A stretch of DNA of 16,809 bases from Bifidobacterium sp. UBA744 (GTDB lineage Bacteria > Actinomycetota > Actinomycetes > Actinomycetales > Bifidobacteriaceae): positions 1 through 16,809 of the forward strand of contig DBKS01000032.1 of assembly GCA_002298605.1 (NCBI GenBank). Reading direction: 5' to 3'. A program made the translations under genes and the position numbers. How positions within the stretch are numbered: position 1 is the stretch's first letter; each line of letters opens with the position of its first letter. The notes under the pieces were generated by a model that was not told the DNA's origin, did no database searches, and worked only from the letters and a program-made list of their open reading frames with translations. This document shows, piece by piece, positions 6,813-12,851 of the stretch.

Positions 6813-7955
6813 CTACCGCCGCCCACGCGAACGTCGGGTGTCGACGGCCTTGGCGAGGGTATGCAGCAACTCGTCGGTGCGGCCCCACGGAATGCAGGCG
6901 TCGGTAACGGATTGGCCGTACACCAGCTGGCCAAGAGGCGCCGGCCTCTGATTGCCCGCCTCAATGAAGCTCTCCATCATGACGCCGGCAATGCCCTGCT
7001 CGCCGTCGGCCAGGCGCGCGGCGATCTCCTCGACGACCTGCGCCTCGCGCACCTCATCCTTGCCGCAGTTGCCGTGCGCCGCGTCGATCACCAGACCATG
7101 ATTGCCGGGACCGCCGGCCTGAGACGCCTTCAACGCCTCAAGCGCCCTGCGCACCGACTCGGAGTCGTAATTCGGCCCGGAATTCGAGCCGCGCAGCACC
7201 ACATGGCAATCGGGATTGCCCTTCGTCTCGGCGGAAATCACCCGACCGTCAAGATTGATCGACAGGAAATGATGCTCGTGGGCGGCGGCGAAACAGGAAT
7301 CGGCGGCTGGTTTGATCGAACCGTCGGTGGCGTTCTTGAACCCCACCGGCATCGACAGCCCGGACGCAAGCTCGCGATGCACCTGGCTTTCGGTGTTGCG
7401 CGCGCCAATCGCGCCCCAGCTCACCGCATCGCAAATATACTGCGGCGTGATCGGATCCAGCCATTCGGTGGCGATCGGCACTCCCTCGTTCAGCACGTCG
7501 CACAGCACCTTGCGCGCCAGCCACATGCCCTTGCGGATATTGAACGTACCGTCAAGGTCCGGATCGTTGATCAGCCCCTTCCAGCCGATCGTGGTGCGCG
7601 GCTTCTCGAAATACACGCGCATCACAATGACAAGGCGGTCGTACAGTTCGGCGCTTACTTCGGCAAGACGATGCGCATAGTCCACCGCTGCCTTCGGATC
7701 ATGCACGGAACACGGCCCCACGATAACCAGCAGACGGTCATCATTGCCGTTGAGCACGTCGCGGATCTCCTGACGCGACTTGAGCACCAGATCGATCTGC
7801 CGCTGGCTCAGCGGCAACTCGCGGATAAAGCTTCGCGGCGCGGGAATCGGATCCAACTGGCGGATATTGATATCCACCGTCTCGGGAAACACACCCTGCT
7901 CCCCCAGGCGACGCTGCTCGTCCACAGAGCTGTCGGGGCCGCGAAGGTCAACCAT
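6813..7955 (-). CDS. 3-deoxy-7-phosphoheptulonate (DAHP) synthase, class I, Phe-type-like paralog
   Basis: A 380-aa second DAHP synthase of the AroG/AroF/AroH class. The catalytic set is complete: Cys82 (GPCSVHD), KPRTT (118-122), His294 (DAAHGN), Glu328 (MMESFIEAGNQ) and Asp352 (SVTDAC). It carries Ser232 (FLSIN), aligned with E. coli AroG Ser211, and DPITPQY at 167-173, close to AroG's inhibitor loop. Phe sensitivity or mixed control is therefore predicted, in contrast to the Gly-bearing neighbour. The start is the ATG at 7955 with GAGGAG 7 nt upstream; a GTG at 8003 lacks support. It is first of the tandem pair, and a short possible leader ORF lies 72 bp upstream at 8028-8078. Cytoplasmic. 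Confidence 0.93.
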   Translation of the reverse strand: MVDLRGPDSSVDEQRRLGEQGVFPETVDINIRQLDPIPAPRSFIRELPLSQRQIDLVLKSRQEIRDVLNGNDDRLLVIVGPCSVHDPKAAVDYAHRLAEVSAELYDRLVIVMRVYFEKPRTTIGWKGLINDPDLDGTFNIRKGMWLARKVLCDVLNEGVPIATEWLDPITPQYICDAVSWGAIGARNTESQVHRELASGLSMPVGFKNATDGSIKPAADSCFAAAHEHHFLSINLDGRVISAETKGNPDCHVVLRGSNSGPNYDSESVRRALEALKASQAGGPGNHGLVIDAAHGNCGKDEVREAQVVEEIAARLADGEQGIAGVMMESFIEAGNQRPAPLGQLVYGQSVTDACIPWGRTDELLHTLAKAVDTRRSRGRR

Positions 7956-8027
7956 GATTCTTCTCCTCATTGCATCGTCGGAACGATCTGACTGATAATC
8001 CACCCTACCGTAATCGCTTCGCGGCCT

Positions 8028-8078
8028 TCAGACAAAATCGGAATCCGCATAATAAGCGACCGCAACGGCTCCTATCAT
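8028..8078 (-). CDS. Possible leader peptide with Tyr/Phe codons before the DAHP synthase pair
   Basis: The 16-codon frame MIGAVAVAYYADSDFV starts at ATG 8078, has AGGA 5 nt upstream (cacAGGAtccgc) and stops at TGA 8028-8030. It carries adjacent Tyr-Tyr codons and a near-terminal Phe, the end products that feed back on DAHP synthase. Downstream, ATCGT (7987-7983) can pair either with AGCGAT (8018-8013) or with ACGAT (7978-7974), just before the synthase ribosome site. No U-tract terminator follows, so control would be on translation rather than termination. It could easily be chance, and no clear promoter is visible upstream of it. Confidence 0.3.
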   Translation of the reverse strand: MIGAVAVAYYADSDFV

Positions 8079-8106
8079 GCGGATCCTGTGATCCGACGCG
8101 TCGGCA

Positions 8107-8146
8107 GACGGGTCGCCGTCATCCAAACCCCCGACGGCGACCCGTC
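8107..8146 (-). terminator. GC-rich hairpin after pepC
   Basis: GACGGGTCGCCGTC (8107-8120) and GACGGCGACCCGTC (8133-8146) form a perfect 14-bp stem with a 12-nt loop, starting 21 bp past the pepC stop. There is no U-tract on the minus strand, so it may be a U-less actinobacterial terminator or an mRNA 3'-end protector. Confidence 0.6.
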
Positions 8147-8167
8147 CCGACATGCATGGAATGGGCC

Positions 8168-9505
8168 TTACTCGGCCAGGGCCCCCATCGGATCCCATGC
8201 GGGCAGGGAGATGGGGTCTTCCTTGAGGGCCGCCTGATAGTCGGCGGGCAGCAGCGCCACCGGGACGGCAACCTCGTAGACGTACTCGGAGAACCAGTCG
8301 TCGGACATGGTGAAGTAGCCCTTGTCGGCGATCTTGGAGCCCCAGGAGTTCTCCACGCGCCAGCGACGCGTCGTAACGCCGTCATCGGCCACGTCGACGC
8401 CCACGAAGGCCATCGCATGGTTCATGGCGGAGTCGGCGAACCGCACACGCTCCTCCTTGTCGAGGTTGAAGTCCACGTCGTATACGCGGCCGTACTCGAA
8501 CAGGTCGGTGGCCCACGCACCGGACTCGCGGTCCATCATCGGATGGCAATCGGCGCCGAACCACACCGGAATCCCCTGCTCGGTGAGGATGCGGCGCACG
8601 CAATCCTTCATGAACTGGGCGTCCACGTTGAGATATTCGGTGGGATCACCGCCCACCACATTGCCAAGATGCTCGATCGCGATCTTCCTGCCCTTCGGAT
8701 GCTCCTTGCGCGGATCGTCAACCAGGCAGACATAGCTTTCGAGATCGGCGGAACCGACATACTTGGCCCAGAACTCCTGCGGGGTGATCTTGCCGTCGCG
8801 ATGGAATTCGCCGTCCTTGTCGGTCCACTCCCAGTCGAAGCTGACCGGCGGTTCACCGAGGTTGATGGTGAGGATGCGATGGCCGGCCTTGCGGGTGTCG
8901 TCCACGATGGAGTCAATGGCGTCGGGACGGGCGACCATATGAGCCACGGCGGTGTGCAGCAGGCTCCTGAGCTGCACGTTCATCTCGCGAGTGTTGGACG
9001 AGGCGGCGGTTTCCGGGAACAGATCCTTCGGAACGGCGCCATACTTCTTGTACACGTTCATGGCCATGGTCCACTGGCCGCCGTCGCCCATCACATCATT
9101 GAGCAGGTGCTGGAACAGGCGGGAATCCACCGGTTCGCCGGAACGGACCAGCGAGGCCATGTCCTCCAGGAAGTAGTTGATGCGCTCCAGCTTGTCGTAG
9201 TACATCGCATAGTTCTGCGAAAATTCGAATTCCTTGAGCCCAAGGTTCCGCTTGGCGACGAAACGGGCCACGTTCAGGGAGCTGAACAGCCAGCAGCGGC
9301 CGGACCGATCCTGATGGGTGACCTCGCCGTTGTCTACGATGGTGGAAAAGCGACGCTGCATCAGGCGCGCGCGGTCATAGTTCTTGGAAATCTTCTGGAT
9401 GCCCGCCGCGGTGACGGCGTTCATCATCAGGCGATTGGTTTCGTTGCCTTCAAACTCCTGGCGCATCGCGGTCAGGTCATCGTGGTTCAGCGGTTGTGCT
9501 GCCAT
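8168..9505 (-). CDS. pepC: Aminopeptidase C (C1B cysteine peptidase, bleomycin hydrolase family)
   Basis: A 445-aa papain-fold aminopeptidase that removes N-terminal residues from peptides in the cytoplasm, usually as a hexamer with an internal chamber. The active site is intact: Gln65 (oxyanion hole) and Cys71 in THQDRSGRCWLF, His363 in AMNHAMAFVGV, and Asn386 in RVENSWG. Length matches lactic-acid-bacterial PepC (about 440-450 aa). The C-terminal arm, which controls exopeptidase specificity by entering the active-site cleft, ends in MGALAE. The ATG at 9505 is preceded by a perfect AAGGAGG; an upstream frame from 9553 runs through this site and is not the start. Hairpins on both sides (8107-8146, 9545-9576) suggest an independent transcript. 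It supplies amino acids from imported peptides. Confidence 0.95.
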   Translation of the reverse strand: MAAQPLNHDDLTAMRQEFEGNETNRLMMNAVTAAGIQKISKNYDRARLMQRRFSTIVDNGEVTHQDRSGRCWLFSSLNVARFVAKRNLGLKEFEFSQNYAMYYDKLERINYFLEDMASLVRSGEPVDSRLFQHLLNDVMGDGGQWTMAMNVYKKYGAVPKDLFPETAASSNTREMNVQLRSLLHTAVAHMVARPDAIDSIVDDTRKAGHRILTINLGEPPVSFDWEWTDKDGEFHRDGKITPQEFWAKYVGSADLESYVCLVDDPRKEHPKGRKIAIEHLGNVVGGDPTEYLNVDAQFMKDCVRRILTEQGIPVWFGADCHPMMDRESGAWATDLFEYGRVYDVDFNLDKEERVRFADSAMNHAMAFVGVDVADDGVTTRRWRVENSWGSKIADKGYFTMSDDWFSEYVYEVAVPVALLPADYQAALKEDPISLPAWDPMGALAE

Positions 9506-9544
9506 GAATCCTCCTTGGTGATAATTCGCTGCATACGAATGCAA

Positions 9545-9576
9545 AGCGCGCATCGGGACCGGCCGCGATGCGCGCT
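9545..9576 (-). terminator. Terminator-like hairpin after the DivIVA-like gene
   Basis: AGCGCGCATCG (9545-9555) and CGATGCGCGCT (9566-9576) form a perfect 11-bp stem with a 10-nt loop. On the minus strand the stem ends in CTTT, a short U-run. It lies between the DivIVA-like stop and the pepC ribosome site. Nested small inverted repeats (ATTCG...CGAAT, TGCAT...ATGCA) follow in the pepC leader at about 9524-9543. Confidence 0.65.
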
Positions 9577-9611
9577 GATATCAGCAATCCAGTGTACTAC
9601 CGGATCCCGTC

Positions 9612-9637
9612 GGAGCCGCCGCTCATTTGGCGGCTCC
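9612..9637 (-). terminator. Hairpin enclosing the stop codon of the DivIVA-like gene
   Basis: GGAGCCGCC (9612-9620) and GGCGGCTCC (9629-9637) form a perfect 9-bp stem with an 8-nt loop that contains the TGA stop (9623-9625). No U-tract follows. It may be the first of two tandem 3'-end hairpins, or an accident of Gly-Ala-Ala coding. Confidence 0.4.
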
Positions 9638-11059
9638 GCTGCCGGCGTCGCCCGACTCGTCGCCGGCGGGCTGGCCATGGTCATCCGAATCATCCGACGC
9701 ATCAGCCGCATCAGCCGGCACCGGGGCGTCAACCGGCACATCCGGCGCCTCGTCGGAGGCCGCGGCCGGATCGCTCGGCTGGTCTTCGGTGTCCTCATGA
9801 ACGGCTTCGCCAAAACCTTCCAACGAGCCGAACGACTTGGTGAAGATGGCGCGCAGCTCGGACACCCGCTGCGTGATCACGGATTCGCGATTCTGCAGCT
9901 GCTTGATCTGGGCCTGCAGACCATTGATCTCATTCTGCGCGGCCTCGCGGCGAGACCGGATCTCCGCTTCGGCGTCCCGCCCGCCCTTGCGAACGATCTC
10001 GGCGGCCTCCTCCTCGGCCTTGCTGCGCTTGGCGGCGGCGTAGTCATCCGCCTCCTGGCGTGCGGCCTTGGCCTGGGCGACCAGTTCCTCGGCCTCATGC
10101 TGCGCGCTTTGGCGGCGCTCCTCCAGCGAGGCCAGCAACTCGTTGACCTTCTTGGTGGCCTCATCCTGCTGCGCGGCAATATCCGCGCGGATCTGCTCGA
10201 CTTCAGCCTTGACCTGGCTCAGCGTCTCCGCCCTCCGCACATCGGCGGCGTCGGTGATCTGACGGGCCTTGGCATGGGCCGCCTCGGTGATCTCGCCGGC
10301 CTTGCGGTTCGCCTCGCTCAGCAGCTTGGCCGCCTGGTCGCGCACGTCGGCGAGCTTCTTGTTGGCTTCGGCGATGGCCTGCTGGATCTGGTCATTCGCC
10401 TCCGAACGGCGCTTGGCGATCTCCTCGTCGGCTTCGGCGCGCTGGGCGGTGACCTCCTTGGTGGTCTGCGCCTTCAGATCGGCGATCTTGCGCTCCTGCG
10501 CAGCCCGTTCGGCGGCCAGGCGCTTGGCGTGCTCCTCGCGGGAATTCGTCAATTCGAGATCCAGCGACTGCCGCTGCTCCGACACCTGCTTGGCGGCCTG
10601 GCTCTTGAGCTGATCGGCCTGCTCCTTCGCCGTGGTCTCGATGGTGCCGGCAACGGTGTTGGCATGGTCGACAATGGACTTGGCCTTGGTGTTCGCCTCG
10701 CCGACGATGCGTTCGGCTTCAAGCTTCGCATTGCTGGTCGTGGTTTCCGCCTGCTTGTTGGCGCTGTCGAGCGAAGCGGCGGCATCCGCCTTGGCCCGCG
10801 CCAGCAGCTCGGTGCTGGTCTGCTCGGCGGATGCGAGCAGCTGCTGCGCGTTCGCACCCAGGGAGGCAAAAGAATCCTTGGACTGGGGGGCCTTGCGGGC
10901 ACGCTCCTCCTGCAGCTCGGCCTCAAGTTTCAGGATGCGGTCATCATACGAGCGGATCTGTTCACGCAGGCGCGCAAGATTCTCATTGGATTCGGCGAAG
11001 GCCGCCTCCACCTGCTCCTTGTCGTAGCCACGCAACACCACCGAAAACTGCTCAGCCAT
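9623..11059 (-). CDS. DivIVA-domain coiled-coil protein with acidic tail (cytoskeletal/polarity candidate)
   Basis: A 478-aa protein. The N-terminus FSVVLRGYDKEQVEAAF (5-21) matches the DivIVA-type membrane-curvature domain. Residues 23-400 are an almost unbroken Ala/Glu/Lys/Arg/Gln coiled coil. Part of it shows an exact 11-residue period: Ile118, Ile129, Ile140, Leu151, and again Leu246, Ile257, Ile268. This is hendecad rather than heptad packing, as described for Streptomyces Scy and FilP. Residues 421-478 are an acidic Asp/Glu/Ala/Pro tail with a single Lys. No transmembrane segment. It resembles actinobacterial polar-growth proteins, but its size and tail differ from canonical Wag31, so it is likely a second DivIVA-domain protein. 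AAGGAG precedes the ATG by 9 nt. Exact role unknown. Confidence 0.8.
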   Translation of the reverse strand: MAEQFSVVLRGYDKEQVEAAFAESNENLARLREQIRSYDDRILKLEAELQEERARKAPQSKDSFASLGANAQQLLASAEQTSTELLARAKADAAASLDSANKQAETTTSNAKLEAERIVGEANTKAKSIVDHANTVAGTIETTAKEQADQLKSQAAKQVSEQRQSLDLELTNSREEHAKRLAAERAAQERKIADLKAQTTKEVTAQRAEADEEIAKRRSEANDQIQQAIAEANKKLADVRDQAAKLLSEANRKAGEITEAAHAKARQITDAADVRRAETLSQVKAEVEQIRADIAAQQDEATKKVNELLASLEERRQSAQHEAEELVAQAKAARQEADDYAAAKRSKAEEEAAEIVRKGGRDAEAEIRSRREAAQNEINGLQAQIKQLQNRESVITQRVSELRAIFTKSFGSLEGFGEAVHEDTEDQPSDPAAASDEAPDVPVDAPVPADAADASDDSDDHGQPAGDESGDAGSGAAK

Positions 11060-11144
11060 CGTTTAATACTCCTTGCCGAAACACACCTATGACGTACAAG
11101 CACTCTAACGCATCACCCGAGCGAAAATCGCCGACAACACCCCA

Positions 11145-11167
11145 CACTTACGGCATAGCCACAAGTG
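11145..11167 (-). terminator. Hairpin after the pyroglutamyl-peptidase gene
   Basis: On the minus strand CACTTGTGGC pairs with GCCGTAAGTG around a TAT loop: 10 bp including two G-T pairs (plus-strand arms 11145-11154 and 11158-11167). It lies 63 bp past the pcp stop and before the DivIVA-like gene. The following TGGGGTGTTGT is only partly T-rich, so efficiency is uncertain. The rest of this 170-bp gap shows no clear consensus promoter. Confidence 0.45.
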
Positions 11168-11229
11168 ATATCCGACACATGCGCGGCGACAGCGGACAGA
11201 CGGGCGCCACAACCTCGGCGGCCGCGCCG

Positions 11230-11904
11230 TCAGGCGATGAGAATGCCGGCGCTGGAGGGTTCGCGCCAGTAGCGAACGGCCTGACGAATGACGTCCTGAC
11301 CGGCCTTGATCTGCTGGTCCAACGGCAAGCCGGGCATGGCGTGGTCGCCCGATTCGTTGACCGGGGGAAGGCTGACGAAGCCGGCCACCATACGCTCCTG
11401 CTCCGCCGACCAGTCCAGCAGCTGGTAGAACAGCGAGTTGCACACATAGGTGCCGGCGTCGGAACTCAACGTGGCCGGAATGCCGTCGGCGGTGAAATCG
11501 GCGAGAATCGCGCGCAATGGCAGTCGCGTCCAGAACGCGGCGGGACCATGCGGATCGATGGTGTCGCGCTGCGGCGTCATATTGTCGGCATCGGGGCGGC
11601 CGTCGCCCACACGGTTGGTCGCGCAACGTTCGAGCGCAATGCCGCGGGCGGCGCGCTTCAGCCCCATCGCCACCACAATCTGCGGACGGGTCGCCTTGAT
11701 GGTCTCCAGCAACGCGGGCCACGCCTTGGTGAAGCTCACCGGCATCGTCACCGCGCTGATGTCGACGACGACGTCCGCCAACTCGTCATCGGCGTCAACG
11801 GGCACGCCCAATTCGGCAAGCGCCTTGGGCACTTCGTATGCGGGATTGACCTCGACACCGTCATAATGGTCGAATCCGCACACCACCACATTGATTCGTT
11901 CCAT
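11230..11904 (-). CDS. pcp: Pyroglutamyl-peptidase I homologue (C15 family), catalytic His apparently replaced
   Basis: A 224-aa protein of the family that removes N-terminal pyroglutamate. Family landmarks: GFDHYDGVEVNPAYEV (10-25), Glu92 in ALERCATN (catalytic Glu), and Cys155 in AGTYVCNSLFY (nucleophile). The usual third residue is His in GGFIHIPY; here the aligned segment is AGFVSLPP, with Ser178 at the His position. His188 (SGDHAMPG), ten residues later, is the only nearby candidate. Activity may be altered, weak or lost. The reading frame is otherwise intact and of normal length (about 215 aa), so it is not an obvious pseudogene. The ATG at 11904 lies 36 bp after ispD with only a weak ribosome site (GGTAG), suggesting translational dependence within an operon. 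Cytoplasmic. Confidence 0.8.
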   Translation of the reverse strand: MERINVVVCGFDHYDGVEVNPAYEVPKALAELGVPVDADDELADVVVDISAVTMPVSFTKAWPALLETIKATRPQIVVAMGLKRAARGIALERCATNRVGDGRPDADNMTPQRDTIDPHGPAAFWTRLPLRAILADFTADGIPATLSSDAGTYVCNSLFYQLLDWSAEQERMVAGFVSLPPVNESGDHAMPGLPLDQQIKAGQDVIRQAVRYWREPSSAGILIA

Positions 11905-11940
11905 GGCTACCAGTCTAGCGGCCCGTCCGTCGGCCCGATT

Positions 11941-12807
11941 TCAGTGACGGGTCATCTGGGAGGCGGCGGAGAAGAGCACCTCGTGCATGCGGCGGCGCGC
12001 CTCCTCCTTGCTCATCGGCACGATGCGCGCATCGTCATCCGCCTCGTCCGCGCCGACGCCCATGACGATGCGCTCGGCGATGCGCTCGGCAATCGGCATG
12101 TCGGCAAGCGTGGTGACCTTGAGATTCGACTCGCTGCCGGCGACGATGGCCACAGGCACGTCGGGCAGGTAATCCACCACCACGCGCGTGTCGTCGGTGG
12201 GATGGAAATCCGGATCGTCGCCGGCGAGCGCATACGCCTTGCGAATCGTGGCGAACCGGAACGCCTGAGGCGTCTGGGCACGGAAGGTGTCGGGACGGTC
12301 CGGCACATCCGCCACCACCTTGCGATCCCCCAAATCACGCGTCAACAGCACGGTATCGGTGGAGGCCACCGCCACCGTCGCAGCCTCATACTCGTCCAGA
12401 GAATCGATGCAGCCGTCGATGGACTCGTGGCTGACGAACGGACGGACCGCATCATGAATCAGCACCTTGGCATGGTCGGGGATGCCCGCGGCGGCCAGCG
12501 CGTCCAACGCGGCCATGGTGCTGTCCACGCGCTGCGCCCCGCCGTCGATGATCATGCGCACCTTCGGATATCCGGCCTCGTCGACCATCCGTTCCACAGC
12601 CGCGCGCACCTTCGGATTCACCACCACGATGATGTCGGTCACACGGGGATCGGATTCAAAGGCCTCAATCGACCATGCGACGATGGCCTTGCCGCGCAAC
12701 GCCACCAACTGTTTGGGATTGTCCGGATCGAAGCGGGTGCCGAAGCCGGCGGCCAGCACCACCGCCACCACCGGCGTATTGGAATCATTACGAGTCATAG
12801 TCACCAC
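11941..12807 (-). CDS. ispD: IspD/TarI family cytidylyltransferase
   Basis: A 288-aa nucleotidyltransferase that transfers CMP from CTP to a sugar-alcohol phosphate. Motifs: Gly-rich loop AAGFGTRF with Arg25, Lys32 in NPKQ, GGAQRVDST (89-97), HDAVRPF (118-124), DRPDTFRAQTPQAF (170-183), TDD (204-206) and SNLKVTT (227-233). The simplest reading is 2-C-methyl-D-erythritol 4-phosphate cytidylyltransferase of the MEP isoprenoid pathway. TarI (ribitol-5-phosphate cytidylyltransferase) is a real alternative, since HDAVRPF and QTPQ.F also occur there. About 45 extra C-terminal residues, partly acidic, follow the core. Start is ambiguous: GTG at 12807 has GAAGG 7 nt upstream, and an ATG at 12798 is also possible. 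It is 44 bp after the PgeF-like gene and 36 bp before pcp, likely one transcript. Confidence 0.78.
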   Translation of the reverse strand: MVTMTRNDSNTPVVAVVLAAGFGTRFDPDNPKQLVALRGKAIVAWSIEAFESDPRVTDIIVVVNPKVRAAVERMVDEAGYPKVRMIIDGGAQRVDSTMAALDALAAAGIPDHAKVLIHDAVRPFVSHESIDGCIDSLDEYEAATVAVASTDTVLLTRDLGDRKVVADVPDRPDTFRAQTPQAFRFATIRKAYALAGDDPDFHPTDDTRVVVDYLPDVPVAIVAGSESNLKVTTLADMPIAERIAERIVMGVGADEADDDARIVPMSKEEARRRMHEVLFSAASQMTRH

Positions 12808-12851
12808 CGTATCGCCTTCGAAGGTCAGTCATGCGCGAAACAGCCACCACA

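Noticed and set aside
8000..8006. AGGGTGG on the minus strand, resembling the T-box core
   Set aside because: The following ACCGCG part of the T-box and a specifier stem are absent; a 7-base match is expected by chance.
8093..8104. 12-bp palindrome CCGACGCGTCGG upstream of the possible leader ORF
   Set aside because: It lacks a recognisable -35/-10 next to it, and short GC palindromes are frequent in this base composition.
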